Both the position numbers and the translations under genes were made by a program. This document shows, piece by piece, positions 32,010-42,072 of a stretch of 64,000 nucleotides of DNA. Source of the DNA: Burkholderiaceae bacterium. GTDB taxonomy: Bacteria; Pseudomonadota; Gammaproteobacteria; Burkholderiales; Burkholderiaceae_C. The DNA is taken from the NCBI GenBank assembly GCA_024235915.1, contig JACKLO010000008.1:372001-436000 (forward strand), read 5' to 3'. The notes beneath the pieces are model-generated. The model was not told where the DNA came from and made no database searches. It was given only the letters and a program-made list of their open reading frames with translations. Every line of letters starts with the position of its first letter. The first letter of the stretch is position 1.

Positions 32010-33916
32010 TCAGCCGACGTCGGTCTCCAGCCGCCCCTGCTGCGCCAGCACCTGCAGCGCGTGTTCGTAGCCGATCTGCACGATGCGGTCGAAGCGCTTC
32101 CACTGCAGCAGGCCCACACGCTCCAGCGGCGGGTGAAAGTACAGGTCGGCCAGCGTGCGCGCCTGGCGACCACGGGCCATGCTGTTGAGCACCATCACCG
32201 TCATCAGGTAGGCCGGCAGCGACGGCAGGCGGTACTTGCGCTTGCGCAGCGGTCGCAGCCAGTCCAGGAACAGTTCCCAACCGCCGGGCACTTCATCCAG
32301 GTCCACGCGCAATGGCTGCCGAACATCCAGGTCGACACCGATGACACGGCCCACGCCCCGCTGGCGGCGCATCACGTCGACCGGGAAGTTGTTGAAGCTG
32401 CCGCCATCGCAATGCAGTTCGCCGTCGATCAGCACGGGCGGCAAGGCGCCCGGGATCGAGGTGCTGGCCAGCAGCAGGCGCGCCAGCGGGCCGCGCTGCA
32501 ACACCTGCTCGCGCGCCTGCGTGTAGTTGGTGGCCACGCAGAAGAAGCCCTTCCACAGGTCCTCGGCCTGCGCGTCGTGCCCGGTCAGTTCACGCACGCC
32601 CACATCGAGCACCCGCCGCAGGCGCAGCCCGCGGAAGACTGACAGCCAGGGCCAGGGGCTGTAGTCACCGGTGGGCTTGGACTCGAAGGCGCGGCGGGCG
32701 TTGAGCATGACGTCGTCCCAGGCGCGGTCGGATGCCACGTAGGTGGCCATCACCGCACCGATGCTGGTCCCGCCGACGAAGTCCAGGTCCACCCCTTGCT
32801 CGCGCAGCGCGCGCACCACGCCCAGGTGCGCCAGGCCGCGCGCGCCGCCGCCCGCCAGCACCAGGCCGGTGGCGCTCCGGTTCAGGAATCGGGCGACGCG
32901 GGCGATGTCGCCACGGTGGTCGGCACGGACGTGCAAGTGCCCGGCCACAGGGCGGCGGTCCAGCCAGGCCCGTGTGCCGCGCGGCATGTCCGTGCCCGGC
33001 GGATGCAGCAGCACCAGGATCTCGGCCGCGTCGGTGGCATCGGCTCGGCCCATCAGGCACAACCGCTCGGTGGCGTGCACCTCCGGCGCCGCGCTGGCAT
33101 CGGCCAGCAGCAGCAGCTCGTCGGCCCCACGGCAGCAGCGCGCCGTCCAGGCCGTGGGTTCATCGTCGGCCAGCAGCAGCACGAACTCGGCCCGCGACTC
33201 GATGCGGTCGAGCAGCAAGGCCACGCGGCGCTCCTCGGCCATCATCGACGCCGGCCCCAGCGTGGCGTCCCCCGCCTCCACCTGGCCATGCACGCGCGCG
33301 GCGTCCACCACCTCCACGCGGCCGAAGGCGGCCAACGCGGCGGCCAGGTGATCGGCCAGCGCGCGCACTGGCAAGCCGCGGGTGATGGGCACCAGCGTCA
33401 CCGTGCCGGGCCGCGGGTGCAGGCCCTCGCTGGCCGGGGTCTGCAGCCGGCGCACCATCTGCCGTGTCAGGGCCAGGTGGCGGGTCAGCGCCATCGACAG
33501 CGCCGCATGGCTGGCCAGCAGGTCGTTGAAGGCGGTGCGGTCCAGGCGCGCCAGCAAGGAGTCGCGCACGGCAGTGACGGTGGCGTTGCGCACGTCGCCG
33601 GTGATCAAGGCCAGTTCGCCGACGATCTGGCCGCGGCTGATCTCACCCACGATGCGCTGCCCGCTCGGTGCGGCCGCATCGGCAATCGTGGCGCGCAGGC
33701 GGCCGCTGACCAGCAGGTAGAGCGCATCCCCGGCCTCGCCTTGGCGCATCAGCGCCTGGCCGCCGACCAGTTCCGTCCAGGTCATGGCCTGCTGCAGACG
33801 CTCCAGCGCCGCGGCGTCGACGTCGCCGAAGTCTTCCTGCAGCAGGCGCGACAGCAGCTCGTCGTGGTAGGGCTGCCGGCCCGCACTGCCGCCGGGCCGC
33901 CTTGCGCCGGGGGCGC

Positions 33917-33920
<4 letters not shown>
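32010..33920 (-). CDS. Patatin-like phospholipase with cyclic-nucleotide-binding domain (NTE family)
   Basis: The 636-residue protein has a cNMP-binding domain (~30-150: MRQGEAGDALYLLVSGRLR, GEISRGQIVGELALITGDVRNATVTA) and a middle NTE-type domain. The patatin lipase domain follows, with GGGARGLAHLG oxyanion loop, nucleophile Ser in GTSIGA (~residue 390) and catalytic Asp in DGGSFNNFP. All catalytic residues are present, so it should act as a lysophospholipase. The start is TTG at 33920, overlapping the stop of the enoyl-CoA hydratase gene (TTGA); no ATG fits before the cNMP domain. It is the last gene of a fatty-acid-related operon. Confidence 0.88.
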
Positions 33921-34720
<800 letters not shown>

Positions 34721-34721
34721 G

Positions 34722-36371
34722 TCATTCGATGGCCGAGGCGCTCTTGGCGCGCTCGCGCAGCTGGAACTTCTGGATCTTGCCGGTGCTGGTCTTCGGGATC
34801 GGTTCGAAGCGGATGTCCTTGGGCACCTTGTAGCCGGCCAGCAGCTGCCGGCAGTGTGCCACCAGGGCTTCGGCCGTCACGTCGGCCCCCGGCTTGAGCT
34901 CGACGAAGGCCAGCGGCGTCTCGCCCCACTTCGGGTCGGGCCGGGCCACCACGGCGCAGGCCAGCACGGCGGGGTGGCGGTACAGCGCGTCCTCGACCTC
35001 GATGGAGCTGATGTTCTCGCCGCCGCTGATGATGATGTCTTTGCTGCGGTCCTTGATCTTCACATAGCGGTCGGGCTCCAGCACCGCCAGGTCGCCGGTG
35101 TGGAACCAGCCGCCATCGAAGGCCTTGGCCGAGGCGCCAGGGTTCTTCAGGTAGCCCTTCATCACGATGTTGCCGCGGAACATGATTTCGCCCATGGTCT
35201 GGCCGTCGGCCGGCACCTCGGTCATCGTCTCCGGGTCCATCACCGTCATGCCTTCCTGCAGCGGGTAGCGCACGCCCTGGCGGCCGTTCAGGCGTGTCTG
35301 CTCCGAAAGATCGGCCTGGGCCCAGCTGGCCCGCTTGGACGCCACTGCTGCCGGCCCGTAGACCTCGGTCAGGCCGTAGACATGGGTGATGTCGAAGCCC
35401 AATTGCGCCATGCCTTCGATCATCGCGGCCGGCGGTGCGGCGCCGGCAACCATGCCGCGCACGGCGCCGATGCCTTCGCGCAGCGCGGGTTCCGCCGCCA
35501 CCGCACCCAGGATGCCGTTGTGCACGATGGGCGCGGCGCAGTAGTGGTCCACGCCATGCGCGCGCATGGCGGCCAGGATGCTGGCGCCATCCACCCGGCG
35601 CAGGCACACGTGCACGCCGGCCTGCATGGCCACCGTCCACGGGAAGCACCAGCCGTTGCAGTGGAACATCGGCAGCGTCCACAGGTAGCGCGGGAACTGC
35701 GGCATCGCCCAGGTGACGGCGTTGCTCACGGCGTTCAGGTAGGCGCCGCGGTGATGGGTCACCACACCCTTGGGATCGCCCGTGGTGCCGCTGGTGTAGC
35801 TGACGGCGATGGCGTCCCATTCGTCGGCCGGGCCGTCCAGGCGTGGCAGCGGGTGGTGCGCCGCCAGCAGGGCCTCGTAGTCGTGGGTGCCCAGCCGCTC
35901 ACCGGGGCCGGTGTACTCGCTGTCGCAGACGTCGATGACCACGATCTCGCGCCCCATGTCCTTCAACTGCGCCAGCGCCGTTGACACCGTGGCCGAGAAC
36001 TCACGGTCGGTGATCAGCACCTTGGCCCCACAGTGGTTCATCTGCCAGGCCAGCAGCGCCGCATCCAGCCGCGTGTTGAGCGTGTTGATCACCGCGCCCA
36101 GGGCCGGCACGGCGTAGTGCGCCTCCACCATATCCGGCGTGTTGGGCAGCATCGTGCTCACCGTGTCGCCCCGGCCCACGCCCAGGGCCCGCAACGCTGC
36201 GGCCAGGCGGGCCGAACGGTCGCGCAGCGTGGCCCAGTTGCAGCGCCGCGCGCCATGGATCACCGCCGGCAGGTCGCCGAAGACCTCCGCCGTGCGTTCG
36301 ACGAAGCTGATCGGCGTCAGCGCCACGAAGTTCGCGGGTGTGCGGGGCAGGTCCTGGTCGTAGATGTTCAT
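34722..36371 (-). CDS. Acyl-CoA synthetase (AMP-forming)
   Basis: ANL-superfamily ligase of 549 residues that activates a carboxylic acid through an acyl-adenylate. Core motifs: YTSGTTGDPKGVV (A3, ~185), VYGLTEVYGP (A5), GEIMFRGNIVMKGYLKNP, WFHTGDLAVLEPDRYVKIKDRSKDIIISGGENISSIEVE (A7-A8) and the catalytic Lys in PKTSTGKIQKF (A10). It resembles the medium-chain / methylthiopropionate-type (DmdB-like) ligases. The ATG at 36371 is preceded by a GGGAC-type site. It heads the operon with enoyl-CoA hydratase and the patatin lipase. Confidence 0.9.
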   Translation of the reverse strand: MNIYDQDLPRTPANFVALTPISFVERTAEVFGDLPAVIHGARRCNWATLRDRSARLAAALRALGVGRGDTVSTMLPNTPDMVEAHYAVPALGAVINTLNTRLDAALLAWQMNHCGAKVLITDREFSATVSTALAQLKDMGREIVVIDVCDSEYTGPGERLGTHDYEALLAAHHPLPRLDGPADEWDAIAVSYTSGTTGDPKGVVTHHRGAYLNAVSNAVTWAMPQFPRYLWTLPMFHCNGWCFPWTVAMQAGVHVCLRRVDGASILAAMRAHGVDHYCAAPIVHNGILGAVAAEPALREGIGAVRGMVAGAAPPAAMIEGMAQLGFDITHVYGLTEVYGPAAVASKRASWAQADLSEQTRLNGRQGVRYPLQEGMTVMDPETMTEVPADGQTMGEIMFRGNIVMKGYLKNPGASAKAFDGGWFHTGDLAVLEPDRYVKIKDRSKDIIISGGENISSIEVEDALYRHPAVLACAVVARPDPKWGETPLAFVELKPGADVTAEALVAHCRQLLAGYKVPKDIRFEPIPKTSTGKIQKFQLRERAKSASAIE

Positions 36372-36518
36372 GGGGGTCCCTCGTGGCCGCAGCGCTGGGC
36401 AGGTTGCGCCGCTCGCGCAGCCTAGCACAGGGCCGTCACGCGGCGGTCCACCATCGTAGCCATTCGCGCCCGGGCGCTGCCCCGGGAAGAGCCCGGGGCT
36501 GTGGTATCACCGCCCCCC

Positions 36519-37046
36519 ATGTTCCGGGTGCAGATCATCGGCGGCAGCGGTGCCGGCAAGACCACGCTCGGCCGGCGCCTGGCCCAACGCCACAGCCTGC
36601 CCTTCATCGACCTGGACGACCTGTTCTGGGAACCTGGCTGGGTGGACGTCGGACACCCGGAACTGGCGCGGCGCCTGGCGCCGCAGGTGGCCGGCGACGG
36701 CTGGGTGGTGGCCGGGAACTACGGCCCCACCACCGAACCACAGCTCTGGCCGCGCCTGACCCACCTGCTGGTGCTGGACCTGCCCTACAGGTTGATGATG
36801 CGCCGCACCGTCACCCGCACCGTCTGGCGCGGCCTCACCGGCGCGCCCTGCTGCAATGGCAACCGGGAATCGCTGCGGCGGATGTTCGACAAGGGCGGCG
36901 TCATCCGCTACCTGCACCGCACCTGGGACGCGCGCCATGCCCGCTTTGCCGGCATCGACAGGGAACCCGCCCTGGCCCACGTGAACGTGCAGTTGCTGCG
37001 TCAGCCCCGCGAAGTGGCCAGGCTCGACGCGACGGGCCTGGCCTGA
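36519..37046 (+). CDS. Small P-loop kinase-like protein (FlaR / topology-modulation type)
   Basis: The 175-residue nucleotide-binding protein has Walker A IIGGSGAGKTTLGRRLA at the very start, the LPFIDLDDLFWEPGW motif and a LVLDLPYRLMMRRTVTR lid-like segment. It is like the adenylate-kinase-related proteins annotated as FlaR or DNA topology modulation protein, whose true substrate is unknown. The ATG at 36519 is used; a GTG at 36501 adds six residues. It stands alone between a divergent acyl-CoA synthetase and a convergent RraA-like gene (6 bases between stops). Confidence 0.75.
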   Translation: MFRVQIIGGSGAGKTTLGRRLAQRHSLPFIDLDDLFWEPGWVDVGHPELARRLAPQVAGDGWVVAGNYGPTTEPQLWPRLTHLLVLDLPYRLMMRRTVTRTVWRGLTGAPCCNGNRESLRRMFDKGGVIRYLHRTWDARHARFAGIDREPALAHVNVQLLRQPREVARLDATGLA

Positions 37047-37052
37047 CAACGG

Positions 37053-37748
37053 TCACATGACGCCGAAAGTGCGAAACGCTTCCACCGTGCTCATGCCGGC
37101 CTGGATGGCATCCCGCACCTTGTTCTCCGTGGCCGACTTCTCAAGCGCCAGGCGAATGGCATCCTCTTCCACGGCCCGCGGGATCACCAGCACACCGTCC
37201 AGGTCGCCGAAGACGATGTCACCGGGCGCCACACGCACGCCTGCCACCTCCACCGGCACCCGCCAGTCCACCACCTTGCCGCGTGGCCCCTGGTCCTGCG
37301 CGTAGCCCCCGAAGCCGAACACCGGCAGGCCGCTGGCGGCCACTTCCGGCGTGTCGCGCCAGTAGCCGTCCAGCACCGCACCGGCGGCCTTCAGGTGCAT
37401 CGCCCGCGTGGTCATGAGGCCACCCCAGAGCGCGAAGCGCGGCGCACAGCCGGTGGCCACGTAGACCTCGTTGGCCTTCAGGTCGTCCAGCGCCTCGAAC
37501 AACATGCCAAAAGGACGTTTGCTCAGCGGGCCGCGGCCGTCGGGCTCCCGGCTGCCAAAGGCATTGGCCTCCAGCACCGGCATGGCACGGCCGACGATCA
37601 CGTGCTCAGGCTTCAGCGGCCGGATCTCTGGCTTCAGGAACTGGTGCAGGTGGCCCAGGGTGTCCAGGATGTCGCCCACCAGGGCCGGGAACAGCTGGGC
37701 GCGCATCAGCGCAAACAGTTCGGCGTCGTCGCGCCAGGGACGGGTCAT
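37053..37748 (-). CDS. RraA family protein
   Basis: The 231-residue protein belongs to the RraA / HMG-aldolase fold. It has the LVGDILDTLGH start, GRAMPVLEANAFG and a central GGLMTTRAMHLKAAGAVLDGYWRDTPEV helix with R and D of the metal site, then APGDIVFGDLDGVLVIPRAVEEDA. The R-x-x-x-D/GD pattern fits the 4-hydroxy-4-methyl-2-oxoglutarate aldolase / oxaloacetate decarboxylase group better than RNase E inhibition, because this protein is ~70 residues longer than RraA. The substrate is unknown. A strong ribosome site (AAGGAGACCCC) precedes the ATG at 37748. metY lies upstream on the same strand, 43 bases away. Confidence 0.83.
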   Translation of the reverse strand: MTRPWRDDAELFALMRAQLFPALVGDILDTLGHLHQFLKPEIRPLKPEHVIVGRAMPVLEANAFGSREPDGRGPLSKRPFGMLFEALDDLKANEVYVATGCAPRFALWGGLMTTRAMHLKAAGAVLDGYWRDTPEVAASGLPVFGFGGYAQDQGPRGKVVDWRVPVEVAGVRVAPGDIVFGDLDGVLVIPRAVEEDAIRLALEKSATENKVRDAIQAGMSTVEAFRTFGVM

Positions 37749-37791
37749 GGGGTCTCCTTGGGGGATGGGTGTGCGGCAGGGACTCGGGCCA

Positions 37792-39102
37792 TCACGCCGT
37801 GGCCTTGGCCAGCGCCTGGTCGATATCCCACAGGATGTCGTCCACATGCTCCAGGCCAACCGACATGCGCACCATGTCGGGCAACACGCCTGCAGCGTGC
37901 TGTTGGTCAGCGTCGAGCTGCCGGTGCGTGGTGCTGGCCGGGTGGCTGATCAGCGTGCGCGTGTCGCCGATGTTGACCAGGTGGCTCATGAACTGCGCCG
38001 ACTCGATGAAGCGCACGCCCGCATCGAGGCCGCCACCGGCGCCGGAGGCGCCGTTCGCCGCTTTCACGCCGAACGCCAGCAACCCGGACCCGGCACGCAT
38101 CTGCCGCTGCATCAGCGCGTGTTGCGGATGGTCCGGCAGACCCGGGTAGCTGACCCAGGACACGCGCGGGTCGGCCTGCAGCGCCTGGGCCACCGCGAGC
38201 GCATTGGCGCTGTGGCGTTCCATACGAAGCGGCAGCGTCTCCACGCCCTGCAGAATCTGCCAAGCGCTCATGGGGCTGAGCGCGGCGCCAAAGACACGCA
38301 GCGCCTCCATGCGGCAGCGCATCGTGAAGCCGAAATCGCCGAAGGTCTCGTAGAACTTGACGCCGTGGTAGCCGGGCGACGGCTCGGTCATGCCGGGGAA
38401 CTTGCCGTTGTCCCACGGGAACTCGCCGCCTTCGACGATCACGCCGCCCAGCGTCGTGCCATGGCCGGCCAGGTACTTGGTGGCCGAATGCACGACGATG
38501 TCGGCGCCAAGGGCCAATGGGTTGCACAGGGCCGGGCTGGGCACGGTGTTGTCGATGACCAGCGGCACGCCATGCGCATGGGCCACGTCGGCCACGGCGG
38601 CAATGTCCAGCACCACCAGGCTGGGGTTGCCCAGGCTTTCGGCAAAGACGGCCCGCGTGTTCGGCCGCATCGCCGCCGCGAAGGCCTCGGGCTGCGTAGC
38701 GTCGACGAAGGTGGTCTCGATGCCGAACTTGGCCAGGTTCACCGCCAGCATGGTCACGCTGCCGCCGTACAGCGCGCCGGCGGCCACCACGTGGTCGCCG
38801 GCCTGCAGCAGCGTCATCAGTGCCATGGCCTCGGCGGCCATGCCGGAGGCGGCGGCGACCGCCGCGCGCCCGCCTTCGAGCGCCGCCACGCGCTCTTCCA
38901 GCGCGGCCACGGTGGGATTGCTCAGCCGCGAGTAGACGTTGCCGAAGGTCTGCAGGTTGAACAGGCTGGCCGCGTGATCCGCACTGTCGAAGACGAAGCT
39001 GGTGGTCTGGTAGATCGGCAGCGCCCGCGCGCCGGTGGCGGCATCGGGGATCTGGCCGGCGTGGATGGCCAGGGTCTCGGGGCGGAAGGCGTGGTCGGGC
39101 AT
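37792..39102 (-). CDS. metY: O-acetylhomoserine aminocarboxypropyltransferase (sulfhydrylase)
   Basis: PLP enzyme of the Cys/Met metabolism family, 436 residues. It makes homocysteine from O-acetylhomoserine and sulphide. It shows TLAIHAGQIPDAATGARALPIYQTTSF at the start, YSRLSNPTVAALEERVAALEGG, the PLP lysine K209 in SATKYLAGHG, and the SHPASTTHRQL motif near the C terminus. The long insert GVKFYETFGDFGFTMRCRMEALR is typical of MetY and separates it from MetB and MetZ. It is first in a pair with the RraA-like gene. Confidence 0.92.
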   Translation of the reverse strand: MPDHAFRPETLAIHAGQIPDAATGARALPIYQTTSFVFDSADHAASLFNLQTFGNVYSRLSNPTVAALEERVAALEGGRAAVAAASGMAAEAMALMTLLQAGDHVVAAGALYGGSVTMLAVNLAKFGIETTFVDATQPEAFAAAMRPNTRAVFAESLGNPSLVVLDIAAVADVAHAHGVPLVIDNTVPSPALCNPLALGADIVVHSATKYLAGHGTTLGGVIVEGGEFPWDNGKFPGMTEPSPGYHGVKFYETFGDFGFTMRCRMEALRVFGAALSPMSAWQILQGVETLPLRMERHSANALAVAQALQADPRVSWVSYPGLPDHPQHALMQRQMRAGSGLLAFGVKAANGASGAGGGLDAGVRFIESAQFMSHLVNIGDTRTLISHPASTTHRQLDADQQHAAGVLPDMVRMSVGLEHVDDILWDIDQALAKATA

Positions 39103-39130
39103 GGCGGGGTGGCAGGTCGCCCGGCGAGGG

Positions 39131-39166
39131 CATGGGCAAACCCATGGGCAAACCCATGGGCAATCG
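39131..39166 (+). repeat. Three 12-base tandem repeats in the metY leader
   Basis: Units CATGGGCAAACC, CATGGGCAAACC and CATGGGCAATCG lie head to tail, 29 to 64 bases upstream of the metY ATG. Each unit contains the palindrome CCATGG at its junction. A possible minus-strand -10 box (TAGATT, 39175-39180) stands just upstream, which would put the repeats in the transcribed leader. Confidence 0.6.
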
Positions 39167-39201
39167 GCCGGATCAATCTACCACCCGTCTCCCGTCTGCC
39201 G

Positions 39202-41412
39202 TCAGCGGGCCAATGCGAAGGCCCGCACCGCGCTGGCGTCGTAGGCGTGCAGGCGGCTGTTGCCGTCGTGCGCCTTGGCCGCCACGTACAGATTGGCGGC
39301 AAATGCGGCGTTGTCGCAACTGCCGGGGTGGCCCGGCACCGGGCCCATCAGCGTGCCCACGGCGAAGTCGTTGGTGAAGTGTCCGTTGCCGTCGCCAGCG
39401 TAGGGCCCGCTGATCAGGGCACCGACCTCACCGCCCGCCCCCGCACCCGGCACCGCCAGCGCGCCGCGCACCACGCCCATCGAGAACGTGGCCCGCTGTG
39501 CCGGGTGCGTGGCGTCGAAGGCCAGGCGTACCGTGGCCCCCGGCGTGTAACGCAGGAAGCCGCAGTCGTCGACACCGGCACCCCCCACCACCATGGGCGC
39601 GGCGATGCTGGCGTCGCAGCGGCCGTTGTCCACCTGCACCGTGAAGACGAAACCACCGTCGACGATCTCCGCCGGGCTGGCCACGCGTGTGTCCAGCGTC
39701 GTGCCGTCCCAGGCCGACGGCACGACGAACTGGAAGGTGGCCGGGCCTGGCAGCAGCACGTTGCGCGCGCTGTCCAGCACCTCCAGGCGCACCTGGTAGC
39801 CGCCGGCCAGGGCGGGCGCGGCCACGGCATCACTGCTGCCGGGTGTGCTCCAGCGCGCGGCGTAGACGTCACCGATGCTGTTGTCCACCGGCCAGTAGTA
39901 GCTCGTGCCGCTGGGGTCGCCGGCGGTGCTGACGCCCCAGTCGGCCGGGTTGAACAGCGCGGTCTTGAAACGGTAGGTGTCGTCGGCCCCCGGACCCAGC
40001 TGCACCGACGGGAACTGCACCGCCGGCCCCGGCAGGTCGCGCACATAGGTGCGGCTGACGGGCGCGGTCATGTGGATCCAGGCGTCGCCGGGGTTACGGC
40101 GCCAACTCCAGCGGTACAGCGCTGGCTGGCCCGGGTTGGTGTCGGGAATGTTCAGCGCGTGCTGCTGCCGGAACCCCAGCGTGCCGCCGAAGGGTGCGTT
40201 CACGGTGCTGCCGTAGTCCAGCAGCCCGTCGGGCCGCACCCATCCGGCTGGTGCCGGCGCGGCGCCGGCGCTGCCCCGCACCCAGCAGCTGCCCACGGCC
40301 ATCGGCATCACCCAGCGGTCGACACCGGCGGGTGGGTCCACCGGCACGTCCGGCACGCAGGGCTGCGCACGTTCGTCTGTCACCACCACGGTGAGCTCGT
40401 CGCCGCAGGGGTAGTTCCAGATCGTGTGGCAGCGCACCGGTGGGTTGTGGATGGTGACCCAGTCGCCACCGATCAGCTGCTCGGCCTTGATGTGCAGGTC
40501 GGGCTGATCGCCATCGCCACAGTCGTGCAGGAAGAGCACGCTGAACCGGCCCATCTCGTCGGTCATCACCGGCGGCAGACACTGCTTCGTGTAGACGAAC
40601 CAGGGCTCCAGCCAGGTCAGGCCGCATAGCCAGGGCCGGAAGACCTCGAACTGCGCCACCAGGTCGGCCCGCAAGGCGGGTGGCGAAGCGTCCGACAGCT
40701 GCAGCGACAGGGTCTGCACCGGCATGCGCAGCGCGGCGCGCGGTGGCGTGTAGGCCAGCACCTGGGCCGCGGCCATCGGCGCGAACCATGGGTCGGGCTC
40801 GGGCAGCGGAATCGGGATCGGCCGCTCCACCAGATGCAGCAGGTCGTCGCGCAGACGGTAGAGGTCGGGCAGCGGCAGTTTCTCGACCAGGAGGCTGAAA
40901 CGATCGACCTCGCAGACCGTGACACGCGCATGGCAGATCGGCAGTTCCAGCACGTCGCCACCGGTCAGCTGCACCCGCTTGACCAGGCGGCCGCGGATCC
41001 AGCACGCACACAGCAGCGTCCAGCCTTCCCAGTAGGGGCGAGGCAGGCGCAGGTCCAGCCGCGGTTGGCGCAGGTCCAGCTGCAGCGGTTCGGTGTAGCC
41101 GCCGAACTGGCGCTCCAGCGTCTCGCGATCGGCCGGCGTGTTCTGTGCGGCGCTCGGCAGCATTGGCGCGATCACCACGCGCGCCGAGGCCAGCTGTGCC
41201 GGCGCGGCACTGAACTGGCCCTCGGCCAGCAGCACACCCTTGCCGCGAGAGACCTTCAACCGCGTGGCGGCGGCGGCCTGGCCGAGGCGGTCGAAGACGA
41301 CGGCCTGCAGGCCGTCCAGTGAATCGGTGTCGAGTGCACCATCCAATTCAATGCGGACAGGAACGGAAACGGGGCGCGCCGAAGTGGACGCGCCTGCAGT
41401 CTTGCGGGCCAT
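39202..41412 (-). CDS. Unrecognised 736-residue multidomain protein
   Basis: I do not recognise this protein. It has no signal peptide, and a good ribosome site (AAGGAG) fixes the ATG at 41412. Residues ~15-130 look like a small beta domain (VPVRIELDGALDTDSLDGLQAVVFDRLG). Residues ~130-200 are rich in LDLRLPRPYWEGW, then CWIRGRLVKRVQLTGGDVLELPICHARVTVCEVD. A transthyretin or carboxypeptidase-regulatory-like segment follows at ~265-350 (DEMGRFSVLFLHDCGDGDQPDLHIKAEQL). The C-terminal 300 residues look like repeated beta-sandwiches (GYQVRLEVLDSARNVLLPGPATFQFVVP; VDNGRCDASIAAPMVVGG). About a dozen cysteines are spread through it. Base use matches the neighbours. It stands alone, with 99 bases to metY and 121 to the CoA-binding gene. 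Confidence 0.6.
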   Translation of the reverse strand: MARKTAGASTSARPVSVPVRIELDGALDTDSLDGLQAVVFDRLGQAAAATRLKVSRGKGVLLAEGQFSAAPAQLASARVVIAPMLPSAAQNTPADRETLERQFGGYTEPLQLDLRQPRLDLRLPRPYWEGWTLLCACWIRGRLVKRVQLTGGDVLELPICHARVTVCEVDRFSLLVEKLPLPDLYRLRDDLLHLVERPIPIPLPEPDPWFAPMAAAQVLAYTPPRAALRMPVQTLSLQLSDASPPALRADLVAQFEVFRPWLCGLTWLEPWFVYTKQCLPPVMTDEMGRFSVLFLHDCGDGDQPDLHIKAEQLIGGDWVTIHNPPVRCHTIWNYPCGDELTVVVTDERAQPCVPDVPVDPPAGVDRWVMPMAVGSCWVRGSAGAAPAPAGWVRPDGLLDYGSTVNAPFGGTLGFRQQHALNIPDTNPGQPALYRWSWRRNPGDAWIHMTAPVSRTYVRDLPGPAVQFPSVQLGPGADDTYRFKTALFNPADWGVSTAGDPSGTSYYWPVDNSIGDVYAARWSTPGSSDAVAAPALAGGYQVRLEVLDSARNVLLPGPATFQFVVPSAWDGTTLDTRVASPAEIVDGGFVFTVQVDNGRCDASIAAPMVVGGAGVDDCGFLRYTPGATVRLAFDATHPAQRATFSMGVVRGALAVPGAGAGGEVGALISGPYAGDGNGHFTNDFAVGTLMGPVPGHPGSCDNAAFAANLYVAAKAHDGNSRLHAYDASAVRAFALAR

Positions 41413-41533
41413 GAGGGCTCCTTGCAGAGAGGCAACGGGACGCCCATGGTCGGCCGCGCCGCGGGCGCTTCCCACCCCACGCGGAGGGAGCGCCGGGACC
41501 TAGTTCTGCAGGGGCTGCGCTAGGGATGGAGGT

Positions 41534-42001
41534 TTACACAGGCCGCCGCGCAGAGATCACCTTGGTGTCCACGCCGGCCCAGTTCAGCCCACCGAACAGC
41601 CGCGCGTGTTCGATCTTCGTGCAGCGGTTCATCACGCTGTCCAGCCCCGCGGCGCGGGCGGCAGCATCGGCCTCGGCGCTGGCCACACCGATCTGCTGCC
41701 ACAGGCACTTGGCACCGATGCGGATGGCCTGCGCGGCGATCGGCGGCACGTCGGCGCTGCGGCGGAACACGTCCACCATGTCCACCGGCACCGGGATGTC
41801 GTCGAGGCCGGCGTACACCGGCTCGCCGAGGATCTCGCCGCCGGCATAACGCGGATTCACCGGGATCACGCGGTAGCCATGCTGCTGCAGGTACTTGGCG
41901 ACGAAGAAGCTGGGGCGATGCCACTCCGACGACAGCCCCACCACCGCCACCGTGCGGCAGGACTTCAGGATGCGGCGCAGCGTCGAGATGTCGTCGTGCA
42001 T
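41534..42001 (-). CDS. CoA-binding protein of the YccU type
   Basis: The 155-residue Rossmann-fold protein has ILKSCRTVAVVGLSSEWHRPSFFVAKYLQQHGYRVIPVNPRYAGGEILGEPVYA, the N-terminal CoA_binding_2 pattern found in YccU and in acetyl-CoA synthetase alpha subunits. It then has CLWQQIGVAS and DSVMNRCTKIEH. It lacks any catalytic His or ligase domain, so it probably only binds CoA or a related nucleotide. The ATG at 42001 is used; the longer frame would run into the promoter of the divergent rpiR gene. Its cellular role is not known. Confidence 0.85.
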   Translation of the reverse strand: MHDDISTLRRILKSCRTVAVVGLSSEWHRPSFFVAKYLQQHGYRVIPVNPRYAGGEILGEPVYAGLDDIPVPVDMVDVFRRSADVPPIAAQAIRIGAKCLWQQIGVASAEADAAARAAGLDSVMNRCTKIEHARLFGGLNWAGVDTKVISARRPV

Positions 42002-42060
42002 GGCGGCACTGTAGCGCCGCCACGCCGGATGCAACGAGTGTTTCATTCATGTTGCTTTGC

Positions 42061-42066
42061 TACACT
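42061..42066 (+). promoter_or_regulatory. Candidate -10 box (TACACT) for the rpiR operon
   Basis: TACACT ends 6 bases before the ATG of the rpiR gene, so a transcript from here would be nearly leaderless. The region upstream is unusually A/T-rich for this window (TTTCATTCATGTTGCTTTGC). No -35 hexamer fits at 17 bases. Confidence 0.3.
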
Positions 42067-42072
42067 TGGCGC

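Noticed and set aside
39131..39166. Short direct repeats as a CRISPR array
   Set aside because: The units are 12 bases with no spacers between them and no cas genes in the window.
37471..40629. 1052-codon plus-strand open frame across metY and the 736-residue gene
   Set aside because: It is antisense to two well-supported minus-strand genes and its sequence (long His/Gln/Arg/Gly-rich stretches) is the usual shadow of G+C-rich coding DNA.
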